DNA of 64,000 bases from Pseudodesulfovibrio sp. JC047 (GCF_010468615.1 NZ_WUEH01000015.1:1-64000), one strand, 5' to 3'. Counted from the stretch's first letter, positions 8,461-17,802 are shown. Program-made: numbers and translations. The notes: generated from the sequence alone by a model not told the origin.

Positions 8461-9492
8461 TCAGATACTGTCAGCCTTGAGCTGGCCGCAGGCGGCCTTG
8501 ATGTCCGATCCCATGGAACGGCGGATGAACGCGGTCATTCCGTGATCCCACAGCCGTTTTTCAAAGGCTTCGACCTGTGCCCGATCCGGCGCGTCATAGG
8601 GCATTCCCTCTGTCGCATTGTAGGCGATCAGGTTGATCTTGCCTTTTCTCCGGTCAATGAGTCTGGCCAGTTGGTCGGCGTGTTCCATTGAATCGTTGAC
8701 GCCCTTGAGAAGCAGATACTCAAAGGTAATCCGTTCGCGAGAGCGCATGGGGTACACTTTGAGGCTCGCCATGAGATCGTCCAGATGGACCTTGGCGGCC
8801 TTGGGCATGATCTTGGCACGCAGCTCCTGGGTGGGGGCGTGCAGAGAAATGGCTGGCAGAGCGATTTCGAGGTCGCCCAGAATCTTGAGCTTGTCGGGGA
8901 AACCGACCGTGGACACCATGGACCGACGCCACGACAGAGACAGGCCCCGTTCGCACGGCAAATCAGTCAATACCTTAATAAGCGTATCGAGATTGAGCAG
9001 CGGCTCTCCCATGCCCATGAACACCAGGTTCTTGAGCGGGTTCAGTCCCTGATCTTCCAGATATTGGCGGCCCACCAGAATCTGTCCCATGATTTCACCA
9101 TAGGTCAGATTGCGCTCGAATCCGAGCTTGCCGGTGTTGCAGAAGGTACACGCCATGGCGCAGCCCACTTGTGTGGACAGGCACTGGGAGTAGCGGTCAT
9201 TCATGGGAATGAGCACGGTCTCGATGAGCGCGCCGTCTCCCATACGCAACAGCAATTTGATGGTGCCATCCTTGCTGGTGGCAACCCTGGCGATTTCCGG
9301 CCAGGCAATGGTCGCCATGGTCGCGACCTTTTCCCGGAGTGATTTCGACAGGTTGGTCATAGCGTCGATGGAACGGACGCGTTTCTGCCACAGCCATTGC
9401 CAAATCTGCTCCGTCCGAAAACGGGGTTCCTTCAGATCTTCGGCAACGAACGCCTCAAGGTCATTTTTTGTCAATTCAATAAGATTTTGCAT
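8461..9492 (-). CDS. rlmN: Dual-specificity RNA methyltransferase RlmN
   Basis: A 343-residue radical-SAM enzyme that methylates C2 of A2503 in 23S rRNA and A37 of some tRNAs. The [4Fe-4S] motif CAMACTFC supplies Cys111, Cys115 and Cys118. The methyl-carrying cysteine near the C-terminus is Cys335 (KAACGQ). GMGEPLLN and SLHAPTQELR are family signatures. Convergent with the znuA-like gene and 22 bp from it. Confidence 0.96.
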   Translation of the reverse strand: MQNLIELTKNDLEAFVAEDLKEPRFRTEQIWQWLWQKRVRSIDAMTNLSKSLREKVATMATIAWPEIARVATSKDGTIKLLLRMGDGALIETVLIPMNDRYSQCLSTQVGCAMACTFCNTGKLGFERNLTYGEIMGQILVGRQYLEDQGLNPLKNLVFMGMGEPLLNLDTLIKVLTDLPCERGLSLSWRRSMVSTVGFPDKLKILGDLEIALPAISLHAPTQELRAKIMPKAAKVHLDDLMASLKVYPMRSRERITFEYLLLKGVNDSMEHADQLARLIDRRKGKINLIAYNATEGMPYDAPDRAQVEAFEKRLWDHGMTAFIRRSMGSDIKAACGQLKADSI

Positions 9493-9580
9493 GCGCGTCC
9501 GTTGTGTCCGGCATGACCGCCCGTGTCAAGTCGCGAAACACTGTCACCAATGAAGACTCGTTTCACCCTTCACGCGAATC

Positions 9581-9608
9581 GGCCGGGGAACAACGTTGTT
9601 CCCCGGCC
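9581..9608. terminator. Perfect 28-bp palindrome after the phage-head operon
   Basis: GGCCGGGGAACAAC (9581-9594) pairs fully with 9595-9608. It lies just 3' of the scaffold gene on the minus strand, but the T-rich tract follows it on the plus strand, so it is not a textbook terminator for the phage operon. It could instead block transcription from the plus side or stabilise the operon's 3' end. Confidence 0.5.
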
Positions 9609-9621
9609 TGTTTTCTTTAAA

Positions 9622-10458
9622 TTACAGCCTGCTCCCCGGGATATATTCACCGGGATACAGCAGTTCAAACCCTTCGTTGACCTTTTTCACGAAAGAAGGA
9701 TCTTTCTTGGAAGGATCATTGAAACGAGGGTCTTTCATCATCTCCCGCAGCCGCTCGATGGACAGATCCTCACCCCAGCCCTTGCCGGAACCGCGCAATC
9801 CGCCTTCAAGGACCAGCGGAGCCATCTTGGCAAAAGCATTGACGACCGCAGCCCGATTTCCTGCTCCAGTGGCATCAAGTGCGGCCAGAAGATCGTCGCC
9901 ACCAATGACTTCGGCGGCGCGCAAGGCGTTGTCGAGCATGGTCGGCGTGTCGCCACGATGGATCGACCGCAAGGATTCCAACTCAGAGTCCCGCAAAGTT
10001 TGTGCCTCATTTTCCAATCCGTAATGAGCATCCATCACCTGCGGCATGAACCATTCATACAACCCTGAGACCTGTTTCGGAGTCAGCCCAAGTTCATAGG
10101 CCTTCTGGCGGAGTCCTTCGATCAAATCCTGTCGGACCTCGAATCCTTCAGGCACCTCCACCTCCGGCAACTCGTAGCCGTCTGCCGCTTCGGGACGGCC
10201 CAGCGCAGCATAAAACGCGGCCAATTCTTCCGGCCCATCAGCTTCACCGGGGAGACGAACATAGCCCTCCGGATTCTTGCCAATCATGCGCTGAGCATGA
10301 ACCAGGGCCTTCACTGCCTCGTCCTTGGAGCCGTACTTGGCAAGCACGGGGTGATCTCGCAACGGCATCTCGGTTTCAACGCCGTTTTCATCCGCCTGCC
10401 TGACGGTCCACTCTTCGGGAAGGGTTTTCTGCCACTGTCTGTTTGTCGTCATTTTCAT
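9622..10458 (-). CDS. Phage head scaffold-like protein
   Basis: A 278-residue acidic, highly helical protein (MKMTTNRQWQKTLPEEW...). Composition, length and its place after portal and Bbp19-like genes match capsid-assembly scaffold proteins of T7/BPP-1-like podoviruses, which template procapsid formation and then leave. The C-terminal region (residues about 235-278) is rich in Lys, Arg and aromatic residues, as scaffold capsid-binding ends often are. It overlaps the upstream gene by 4 bp. In related phages the capsid gene follows immediately; here it does not, and the only capsid gene in the window is at 56.8 kb. Confidence 0.7.
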   Translation of the reverse strand: MKMTTNRQWQKTLPEEWTVRQADENGVETEMPLRDHPVLAKYGSKDEAVKALVHAQRMIGKNPEGYVRLPGEADGPEELAAFYAALGRPEAADGYELPEVEVPEGFEVRQDLIEGLRQKAYELGLTPKQVSGLYEWFMPQVMDAHYGLENEAQTLRDSELESLRSIHRGDTPTMLDNALRAAEVIGGDDLLAALDATGAGNRAAVVNAFAKMAPLVLEGGLRGSGKGWGEDLSIERLREMMKDPRFNDPSKKDPSFVKKVNEGFELLYPGEYIPGSRL

Positions 10459-10685
10459 CGATTCTCTTCCTTGTTGATAAAGTTTTGCTCGTTGAGCATA
10501 TGCTGCACATGCAGGACCAGCGATCGGCGGCCCTCGTTGAACTGCGTTCGCCCCGGATCAGTGGAAAACGAGGAACAGTGCATATTCCCTCGCCGCTCCA
10601 AATCCTGCATGACGGTTTCTCCATCGACCGACTCGAACAGCCGTTTATAAGCTCGATGCAATTCCAATGCGGTATGATCAGCCAT
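10455..10685 (-). CDS. Bbp19-like phage protein
   Basis: A 76-residue protein resembling the small Bbp19 family of Bordetella phage BPP-1, typically encoded between portal and scaffold genes. Features include an N-terminal helix (ALELHRAYKRLFES) and the segment GRRSLVLHVQHML. Function in the virion is unknown. It overlaps the portal gene by 8 bp and the scaffold gene by 4 bp, implying translational coupling. Confidence 0.7.
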   Translation of the reverse strand: MADHTALELHRAYKRLFESVDGETVMQDLERRGNMHCSSFSTDPGRTQFNEGRRSLVLHVQHMLNEQNFINKEENR

Positions 10686-12462
10686 GGTGATCCTCCATGG
10701 TCATCGGTTTCTGCCCCGGCTGCATGGCCTGCCCGGGCGACATGATCGAGGACGAATCGACATTCGGGTCCGGGACCATATGTTCCGGCGGCGGCCCGTT
10801 GATTCCCAGCACTCCGGTGAGCAATCCCCAAAGTTCTGTCAGGACATTGGGCCGATCCGTGTAGGACTCGGACAAGGTCTTGGCGATGGTGGCCATGCTG
10901 GTCACCAACGCCGTTGTCTGGGCACCGCTGGCCGTTTTGCTCTTGCCTTCACGTACAGCGGCAACGTCTTCCTGCGGCTTCAAATAGTCCGACGGCGTGT
11001 CAAAGAGTTCAGCCACATGCCGGGCCACCCGGTCCGTATCGAAGTTGTCCATGATGCCAAAAGCATCGGCTCCGCCCACCAGCGGGCTGAGGTATTCCAT
11101 GGTCTGGGAGAGTCCCTGCGCCTCATATTGCTTCTGGGCACGAGCGACCGGCGAGGTGTAGTGCACATCCAAGTCCTCGGGGGATAGCCCTTCCGGGAAC
11201 GGCGGCAATCCACCACAACGAAGCATGATACGGAAAACCCGCTTGATCAGCGGACTGAGGAATTCAGTTTGCAATCTGCCCAGTACGGGACCAAGCACCC
11301 GCATCTTCTCGGACTGACGGATGACCGCTTCGGTGGCGGTGACAGCCGGGCCTTCCGGAGCGATCTGATCGCTGAGAAAGATACGCCGGATGGATTCGCG
11401 ACGTTGATTCATCATCTCTTCGGTCGCTCCGAGATCCACATGCACCGGCAGGGCCTCGATCCGATCGGATGATCCTGCCCGATAATACGACAACCCGCCT
11501 GGACCGGATCGGACCGGCCCAAGGAATCCATCGTCCGGTACCATGAGCAGCGGGTCGGACATCTTTTCCGCAGCCATGAGCGCAGTTCGCGCCATGGCAT
11601 TGAGCACCCGGGTATCGGACAAGGCAGTCTGCCCCGGGCCGCGACCATAGGTTTCTCCGGTGGCCTTGGCCCATCGGGGGACCATGTACGGCATTTCCAG
11701 ATACCCGCTCTCCTCCACGATATGATTGTTTTTTGTTTCCATATACACGCTGGCATAGGGAAAGTTCGCCACCCCAAATCCCGTCGGATTTCGATCGGAA
11801 CGAGGATAGACCGCATGGAGAATTTCCACGGGTTCATCCGGCTTGTCCTCGGCCTTGCGCTTGGTTTCGTCCGAACAGCGGCTCCCCCACTCCTGAATCG
11901 CCTGCCGAGTCGATATCTCGTACTTGCGATACACGGTGTCCACCTGTCCTCGAATGGATTCGGCCACATAGACTTCACCCAATGGACGAGTGGAAAACCG
12001 GACAAAGGTGGTGGTGTCCGCCTCCACATACATGACCGCTGTTCCAAGCAGTGCCACGTCCAGATACAATTCGTGGACATGGGTCTGAAACCCGGAATCC
12101 TCGGCATTGAACACCGACACCATCCGTTCACGCGCCTCCTGAAGGAAGGCCCGCACTTCGCTGCTGTCAGCCAACTGTCGATCCTTGACCGAGATATCGA
12201 ACCACGGCAGCGACGGATTGGTCAGCAACCCGCCCAATGATGACGCCAAAAGCTCCAGCGCATACATGGGAGTGGAATCGAAAATGCGTTCATCGCCCGT
12301 CTGACCGCGAAATGAGGAGACCCCACCGAGTGCGGTGAAACTGTTCTTGCGAGGCAGCATGTACTCGGTCAGCTCCTGCCAGGAACTGACCCATGGCTGT
12401 CGAAGCTCTTCCAATCCGCTGAATCGTGTCAGCAGGGAACGAGCACGTTCTGTTGCGTCCAT
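10678..12462 (-). CDS. Phage portal (head-tail connector) protein
   Basis: A 594-residue protein of the T7-type head-to-tail connecting family (PF12236). It opens with MDATERARSLLTRFSGLEELRQ, contains LPRKNSF and an intact core including LLASSLGGLLTNPSLPWF, and ends in a Gly/Pro/Gln-rich tail with several Met residues. The family forms a dodecameric ring at one capsid vertex through which DNA is packaged. Length is normal and there are no frameshifts, so the gene appears under purifying selection. It is the central gene of the four-gene minus-strand operon; no terminase gene lies upstream, which is where it would normally be. Confidence 0.88.
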   Translation of the reverse strand: MDATERARSLLTRFSGLEELRQPWVSSWQELTEYMLPRKNSFTALGGVSSFRGQTGDERIFDSTPMYALELLASSLGGLLTNPSLPWFDISVKDRQLADSSEVRAFLQEARERMVSVFNAEDSGFQTHVHELYLDVALLGTAVMYVEADTTTFVRFSTRPLGEVYVAESIRGQVDTVYRKYEISTRQAIQEWGSRCSDETKRKAEDKPDEPVEILHAVYPRSDRNPTGFGVANFPYASVYMETKNNHIVEESGYLEMPYMVPRWAKATGETYGRGPGQTALSDTRVLNAMARTALMAAEKMSDPLLMVPDDGFLGPVRSGPGGLSYYRAGSSDRIEALPVHVDLGATEEMMNQRRESIRRIFLSDQIAPEGPAVTATEAVIRQSEKMRVLGPVLGRLQTEFLSPLIKRVFRIMLRCGGLPPFPEGLSPEDLDVHYTSPVARAQKQYEAQGLSQTMEYLSPLVGGADAFGIMDNFDTDRVARHVAELFDTPSDYLKPQEDVAAVREGKSKTASGAQTTALVTSMATIAKTLSESYTDRPNVLTELWGLLTGVLGINGPPPEHMVPDPNVDSSSIMSPGQAMQPGQKPMTMEDHHG

Positions 12463-12463
12463 G

Positions 12464-12757
12464 CTATTCCCCCAGCTTGGTTTTCAGCCGTGTCGGGCTG
12501 GCTTTTTCCTCTTCGACAAGCGATGCCGAACCGCCCGAAAGGGCCTTTGACGTGCGCTTGTCTTCCAACTGCCGGGCTTCAAGAACCTTTTCCCGCTCTC
12601 TTCGACGCGCATCGGCTTCCCGCTTTTGCTGTTCCGCTTCCCGAGCCTTGCGCTCGTCTTCCATGCCAGATGAACCAGTGTCCTTTTGCATCATGGTCGT
12701 GGCTGTCGTGGCGACAGAACTGATGATGGCTGCGGCTACCATTGCTGATCCTCCCAT
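12464..12757 (-). CDS. Small phage-module protein, first gene of the operon
   Basis: A 97-residue protein with a hydrophobic N-terminus (MGGSAMVAAAIISSVATTATTMM) followed by a strongly charged helix (residues about 35-75, rich in Glu, Arg and Lys), probably coiled coil. Small proteins of this kind commonly precede portal genes in podoviruses, but I cannot name a function. The start at 12757 has AGGAGG nine bases upstream; a second ATG at 12742 also has GGAGG. One base separates its stop from the portal start region. Confidence 0.65.
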   Translation of the reverse strand: MGGSAMVAAAIISSVATTATTMMQKDTGSSGMEDERKAREAEQQKREADARRREREKVLEARQLEDKRTSKALSGGSASLVEEEKASPTRLKTKLGE

Positions 12758-12800
12758 ACGAAAAATCCTCCTGTGAAAGTGTTTTCCAGAAGGATAGACC

Positions 12801-12881
12801 CGGTTTTTCGCAAAACCGGCAAATGTCATTGAATGTATACTCGAATCAGCCGACAGGTATAAAAAAACACCTTGACAGGGG
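12801..12881 (-). promoter_or_regulatory. Shared phage-locus control block, copy 1
   Basis: This 81-bp block matches 57753-57833, upstream of the capsid gene, at about 60 of 81 positions without gaps. Conserved elements are AATGTCATTGAATGTA (12822-12837), AATCA (12844-12848), GTATAA (12857-12862) and CTTGACAGGGG (12871-12881), with the same offsets of 0, 22, 35 and 49 bp in both copies. Read toward the phage genes this gives CCCCTGTCAAG, 8 bp, a -10-like TTATAC, then the downstream box. Similarity stops sharply after CTTGACAGGGG. I infer a promoter plus activator or repressor sites. Confidence 0.7.
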
Positions 12882-12913
12882 CACGGATCGGTCCCTGAAA
12901 AAGGCCTGAAAAG

Positions 12914-13798
12914 CTACTTGCTCACCCACAGGGCCGTGTCAGGAAGCTGTCGCAAAAGATTGATGGACACCGAGGTTGGAAACAGGTTTTCCTTCGTGCC
13001 CTGTCTGGTGGTACCATGACGACCAACGCCCACCGCCGCATATGGGTGCTGAGCCGTTTCCTGTACAATGGCCTTGACCACGTTCCTTTCCACCACGGGC
13101 TTGAAGACAATCCGTTCGCGGGTGACACCGTTGCGTTCCATGACCTCCACCGCCGCATTGAAAATCGGATCGGACACTGCGATTTCAGCCTCTTTCGGCA
13201 CGGTATGGAACAGCGTGAAGGCGTGTTTTGTCTCGTCAGCCAACATGTATGAGGCGTGATCCGCCATGCGCAGGCTGGCATCGGAACCATCCAGACAGAG
13301 CAATACATCGTGACGCGGTTCGCCAGTGGGCCGCTTGCACACCCAGATGGGAAAATCAATGTCCTGCCAGATCAATTCGTGACACACGGAATTTTCGAAC
13401 ACCGCTTCGAACCACGAAAAAGCCTTCCGGCCAAGGAGCATGGCATCATACAGCCCGCTTCGACACTCCTCGATCAATTCTCGAACCGTGCCTTTTCTGG
13501 AATGAATGACTTTGATCCGAACATTGTCATCAGGGCACCCGGTCATATCCTTGAGCCACTGCCGGGACTCGACAAGGGCTTTTTTCCCCTTGTCCTTCTT
13601 GTGAGCCATGAATTCCACAAGATCATCACCGGCCGGCACCAGATTTTCCTCGTGCATGGCCCAGGAAGCGGACTTGGGAGCGACATAAAAAAGCGTCAAC
13701 TTGATGTCACAAAAATTATCAAAAAGTTCTTTGAGAAAACGCAAATTAAACGAGGCGGCGCGGTCATCGCCGATGGCGAGCAAGAGTTCCTTTTGCAT
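12914..13798 (-). CDS. Tandem universal stress protein (UspA domain)
   Basis: A 294-residue cytoplasmic protein with two UspA-type alpha/beta domains (residues about 1-145 and 150-294). The start at 13798 (MQKELLLAIGD) has GGAG upstream; the frame is open much further but that part opposes the DUF4390 gene. The second domain opens DVLLCLDGSDASLRMADHA and ends with VGRHG plus a phosphate-loop-like segment, suggesting nucleotide binding. USPs help survival under stress and growth arrest. It points toward the phage-head operon and ends 33 bp before the shared control block, so read-through into that operon is possible. Confidence 0.88.
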   Translation of the reverse strand: MQKELLLAIGDDRAASFNLRFLKELFDNFCDIKLTLFYVAPKSASWAMHEENLVPAGDDLVEFMAHKKDKGKKALVESRQWLKDMTGCPDDNVRIKVIHSRKGTVRELIEECRSGLYDAMLLGRKAFSWFEAVFENSVCHELIWQDIDFPIWVCKRPTGEPRHDVLLCLDGSDASLRMADHASYMLADETKHAFTLFHTVPKEAEIAVSDPIFNAAVEVMERNGVTRERIVFKPVVERNVVKAIVQETAQHPYAAVGVGRHGTTRQGTKENLFPTSVSINLLRQLPDTALWVSK

Positions 13799-13931
13799 AT
13801 GACTGACTCCGTTGTGAGCGGTTGAGCATGAAATTCTGAAAATGCTGACACAGGATATGTCAATCCACAAGGAAAACACAACCCCGGAGGACTTGTTCTT
13901 TGTATCAGCGACTGATATGGCCTTGAAGATA

Positions 13932-14504
13932 ATGACAGACATTGCCCCCCAGCGAATCGGGATTGTTTTCGGAGCCATCCTGATCGCACTCATACTTGCC
14001 ACAAACGCCTCCGCCCAGAGCCTGAGCCTCATGGCCCCGTCCCTTGCCAATGTGGATGGTCGCCTGACCGCCCGATTCGGTGTGACTGTGGAAGAAAAAC
14101 CCGTGCTCAAGGGAGAGCTTGAAGACGGGGCTGTCCTGGTGTTGAAATGCTCGGTGAAACTCTTTGAAGAAAGCACATATTGGCTCGACAGCGAGATCTC
14201 TTCCGAACTGTTTGAAAGCCAATTGGAATTCGATCCACTGACACAGGAATTCGTCATGACACTTCCGGGTCGGGAAACACCGTTGCGCAACAAGAATCTG
14301 GGCCATCTGCTGGATCAGGGGTGGAGCGTGATCGAAGCGGGACTGGGGTCGTGGGCACTGTTGGACAGGGGCACGAAATACAGTCTGCGGCTACACACCT
14401 CCATGACCGAAAAAGACGCGCCTGAAGGATTCATGCGATACGTTTATTTCTGGTCCTGGGATGCCGGAGCCAACAACTCGTTTCAGCTCGACTTTACCTA
14501 CTAG
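13932..14504 (+). CDS. DUF4390 exported protein
   Basis: A protein of about 190 residues with an N-terminal hydrophobic segment (GIVFGAILIALILATNASA) that looks like a signal peptide or anchor; the rest is predicted beta-rich and extracytoplasmic. DUF4390 genes are habitually found directly upstream of NtrY-like sensor kinases, as here (15-bp gap), so it probably works with the kinase as an envelope sensor or partner. The start is uncertain: 13932 gives the best signal peptide, but ATGs at 13920 and 13857 are in frame and none has a strong ribosome-binding site. Confidence 0.8.
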   Translation: MTDIAPQRIGIVFGAILIALILATNASAQSLSLMAPSLANVDGRLTARFGVTVEEKPVLKGELEDGAVLVLKCSVKLFEESTYWLDSEISSELFESQLEFDPLTQEFVMTLPGRETPLRNKNLGHLLDQGWSVIEAGLGSWALLDRGTKYSLRLHTSMTEKDAPEGFMRYVYFWSWDAGANNSFQLDFTY

Positions 14505-14519
14505 CAAAGGTCACGCCCG

Positions 14520-16712
14520 ATGACGCCCGATCCAATTCGCATAAGCTCTTCCACCCACAGGGAAAAAAAGCGGCGCAAACGGGAATACATTTTCGCTGTC
14601 GTCTTTCTGGTGCTCATTCTCGGCCTGACCTGGGCTGAGTTGAAATACTTGAGCGGCGACTATTACCTTATATTAAATCTCCTCATCCTGAACGTAGTGC
14701 TCTTGTTGGCCATGGTCTTTTACGTGGCGAGAAATGCGGTCCGCCTCATTCTGGATCGACGCCGAAAAGTCCTTGGTTCCAAGCTCAGAACCCGGTTGGT
14801 ACTGGCCTTTATTTCTTTGTCCCTCATTCCGACGGCCCTCATTTATCTGGTCTCGGTCAAATTCGTCCAGACCTCGGTGGATTACTGGTTCAAGGGACAA
14901 GTGGAAGAATCCATGGAACAGGCCCTTGAGCTGGGCCGCGCCTTTTATGGCTCGGCACAAGACCGGCTCGAACGGCGTGGATCGGTCATGATCGGCGAGA
15001 TCATTTCCTCCCAATTCGCCTGGGGCGGCAAGGCCATGGATCGATATCTGGAAAAAAAATTCGGCGAATATGACCTCAGTCTGGTCGGTGTCATCACCCC
15101 GGAAGGCAATGAGCAGAACACCCACTCCTCAGCCCAATGGCGTGGCTCATGGCCGGAAATCAAGAAAAAAATCGACTGGCAGTCGCTCAAGGCCGATCCT
15201 CGATCCTGGACAACCATCATCCCCAAACCCGGCAGCGATCTCGTGCTTGGAGTCACGCCCGTAGATGAAGGACGATCAGGATATCTCGTCATCGGAGAAA
15301 CCGTCGGACAGGGACTTTTGCACCGACTCGATCAGATCGTGCGCGGTCTGGATGAATATAAAAAACTCAAGTCACGGAAATATCCGTGGAAAATGAATCT
15401 TTATCTGACGCTTGGTGTCATGGCCCTGCTCATCATCCTCGGGGCCATCTGGTTTGGCTTCCGGCTTGCCAAGGAGCTGTCCGCGCCGGTTCAGGCCCTG
15501 GCCATGGGAACCGAACGCATCGGGCGAGGCGACTTGTCCGTCCGACTCGAAGACCGATCCGATGACGAACTGGGTTTTCTGGTCCAATCCTTCAACCGAA
15601 TGGCCGAAGACCTGGAACAAAGTCAGGAATCCGTCCAACAGGCCAACATCAGGCTGGCCCAGCAGAATCAGGAACTGGAACGGCGCGGTCAATACATCGA
15701 AGCCGTACTCAACAACATCACCTCCGGGGTCATTTCCATGGATTCCGCCGGGCGTATAGGCACGGTCAACACTGCCGCCGAAAGCATCCTCGGCATCCCC
15801 GGTGCGATTCTCATCGGACGAAAACCACACCACTTCCTGTCCGGGGATTTTGCCCGGATGATGGAAGACGCCTTGAAACAACTGTCGGCAAAATCGGGTG
15901 GCGTCTGGCAGCGACAACTGGATTTACCTGTGCGCGGCAAGACCATCAAGGTACTGGTCAATGTGGTGTCGCTCAAGAATGTGGGTGGTCGTGACGCCGG
16001 ACATGTCGCGGTTTTTGAAGACATCACCGAGCTGGAAAAGATTCAGCGGCTGGCGGCATGGCGGGAAGTCGCACGACGCATCGCCCACGAAATCAAGAAC
16101 CCGCTGACCCCCATCAAACTGTCGGCCCAACGGCTGCAACGCAAATATGGCGAGACCATCAGCGAACCGACCTTCGATCAATGTACCGGCCTGATCGTCA
16201 ATCAAGTTGAACGATTACAGAACATGGTCACCGAATTTTCCGCGTATGCCAAATTGCCGGACGTTCAGCCCAAACCCGATTCACTGGCACCGCTGCTTGA
16301 AGAAGTCTCGGCCATGTTCGAAAACACCCACCGGGAAATCAGTTGGACGCTTTCCCCGGAGCCGCCCCTGCCCGACTTCCCGTTTGATCGCGAAGCCATT
16401 CGCAAAGTGCTTATCAACCTGCTCACCAACGCGGCCGAAGCCTTGAAGGACAGATACGACGCCCAGGTGGAGATCTCCGCCACCCACGACACTGAAAAAG
16501 GACATATCATCGTGACCGTCGCGGACAATGGACCGGGGCTGCCAGACAATTCATCCCGATTATTCGAGCCGTACTATACCGAAAAGAAAGGTGGAACCGG
16601 CCTGGGACTGACCATTGTCAGAACCATTGTTTCCGATCACGGCGGGCAGGTCCGTGCCCAGGCAAACGACCCCATCGGCACTGTTTTCATTTTCGAATTG
16701 CCGGACGCCTGA
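14520..16712 (+). CDS. NtrY-like membrane sensor histidine kinase
   Basis: A 730-residue inner-membrane kinase. Three or four transmembrane helices (residues about 22-95 and 300-320) enclose a periplasmic region, then HAMP (about 320-372), a coiled region, PAS (about 385-500), HisKA with the phospho-acceptor His in ARRIAHEIKNPLTPIKLSAQR, and HATPase_c with LINLLTNAAEAL, DNGPGLP and GGTGLGLTIV. NtrY-type kinases respond to nitrogen or redox state through NtrX-like sigma54 activators. No response regulator gene is adjacent, so its partner must be encoded elsewhere. Confidence 0.92.
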   Translation: MTPDPIRISSSTHREKKRRKREYIFAVVFLVLILGLTWAELKYLSGDYYLILNLLILNVVLLLAMVFYVARNAVRLILDRRRKVLGSKLRTRLVLAFISLSLIPTALIYLVSVKFVQTSVDYWFKGQVEESMEQALELGRAFYGSAQDRLERRGSVMIGEIISSQFAWGGKAMDRYLEKKFGEYDLSLVGVITPEGNEQNTHSSAQWRGSWPEIKKKIDWQSLKADPRSWTTIIPKPGSDLVLGVTPVDEGRSGYLVIGETVGQGLLHRLDQIVRGLDEYKKLKSRKYPWKMNLYLTLGVMALLIILGAIWFGFRLAKELSAPVQALAMGTERIGRGDLSVRLEDRSDDELGFLVQSFNRMAEDLEQSQESVQQANIRLAQQNQELERRGQYIEAVLNNITSGVISMDSAGRIGTVNTAAESILGIPGAILIGRKPHHFLSGDFARMMEDALKQLSAKSGGVWQRQLDLPVRGKTIKVLVNVVSLKNVGGRDAGHVAVFEDITELEKIQRLAAWREVARRIAHEIKNPLTPIKLSAQRLQRKYGETISEPTFDQCTGLIVNQVERLQNMVTEFSAYAKLPDVQPKPDSLAPLLEEVSAMFENTHREISWTLSPEPPLPDFPFDREAIRKVLINLLTNAAEALKDRYDAQVEISATHDTEKGHIIVTVADNGPGLPDNSSRLFEPYYTEKKGGTGLGLTIVRTIVSDHGGQVRAQANDPIGTVFIFELPDA

Positions 16713-16878
16713 TCCTTTCCCTTCCTCCCTTTTTCTCCCCGTCGTCCCGAAATCTCCCTCCGAAATCAACGCTCGTGAACCTTCCCTTTGTCATTGAATT
16801 GGAATTATACTGTGTCCCGTGCTCCTTTTACGATATGCCATTTACGTATAAGCGACAGAAAACAGGAAGGAGCGTCAA

Positions 16879-17781
16879 TTGCGTGCACTCATTGCCGGAG
16901 GAACCGGCTTCATCGGTCAGGCCCTCGTTGAAGAGCTAAAGAACCACGGTTGGGAAATCGTCATTCTGTCCCGACGTCCCGCAAAGGTGGCTGACACTTT
17001 TGAAACAGGCGTCATCGGTCTGAACTGGGACAATGGCGACTGGCCCGCCCTGATCGGCCCGGAAACGGCCATCATCAATCTGGCCGGGGCCAATATCGCC
17101 GCTGGCCGCTGGACCACGGCCAGAAAACAACAAATCCTCGACAGCCGGGTCAAGACCGGTACACGGCTGGTGCAGGCCATAAAAGACTGTGGTGCCCTGC
17201 CATCGGTCATGATTCAGGCCTCGGCGGTGGGTTACTATGGTCCGTGTGACCAGACTCCTGTTGACGAAGACACCCCGTCCGGCACGGGATTTCTGGCTGA
17301 TGTCACCCGTCAGTGGGAAGCCTCAACCGCAGAACTGGAGACCATGGGGGTCCGCCGGTGCCTCCTTCGGACTGGCATGGTACTCGGCAATGGCGGCGCG
17401 CTCGAACGGATGCTGCCACCGTTCAAATTCTATATGGGAGGCCCACTGGGGTCCGGCCAGCAAGGCGTATCCTGGATTCATCTGGCCGATGAGGTCAAAG
17501 CCATCCGATTCCTGCTCGAAAACACGGCAACACACGGCCCGTACAATCTGACCGCACCGGAACCCGTCCTCTTTCGCGACTTTGCCAAGGCCCTCGGGAC
17601 CGTGCTGGGCCGACCGTCAGCCATGAAAATTCCCGGAACAATACTCCGACTCTTTCTGGGAGAAATGGCAGACGAACTGCTTCTGTCAGGCCAAATGGCC
17701 CACCCGACCCGATTGCGCAAGGCGGGATATAAATTTGCCATCCCCACCCTTGAACACGCGTTGCAGGATATCCTGTCCTGA
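16879..17781 (+). CDS. TIGR01777-family NAD(P)-binding SDR protein
   Basis: A 300-residue extended-SDR/epimerase-like protein (SDR39U1, related to E. coli YfcH). The Rossmann motif GGTGFIG lies at residues 7-13, with a conserved NLAGANIAAGRW segment and QASAVGYYG in place of the classical active site, and the C-terminal DUF1731 part. The reaction is unknown. The start is a TTG at 16879, chosen because AGGAAGGAG precedes it at good distance and translation begins directly with the nucleotide-binding strand. Confidence 0.88.
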   Translation: MRALIAGGTGFIGQALVEELKNHGWEIVILSRRPAKVADTFETGVIGLNWDNGDWPALIGPETAIINLAGANIAAGRWTTARKQQILDSRVKTGTRLVQAIKDCGALPSVMIQASAVGYYGPCDQTPVDEDTPSGTGFLADVTRQWEASTAELETMGVRRCLLRTGMVLGNGGALERMLPPFKFYMGGPLGSGQQGVSWIHLADEVKAIRFLLENTATHGPYNLTAPEPVLFRDFAKALGTVLGRPSAMKIPGTILRLFLGEMADELLLSGQMAHPTRLRKAGYKFAIPTLEHALQDILS

Positions 17782-17802
17782 CCATCACCCGCCCAAACCA
17801 TG

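Noticed and set aside
13799-14293. N-terminal extension of the universal stress protein.
   Set aside because: It is antisense to the DUF4390 gene; the USP domain and a ribosome-binding site start at 13798.
16787-16802. TGTCATTGAAT upstream of the SDR gene resembles the core of the phage-locus control block.
   Set aside because: Only 11 bases match; AATCA, GTATAA and CTTGACAGGGG are absent at the +22, +35 and +49 offsets. Treated as chance.
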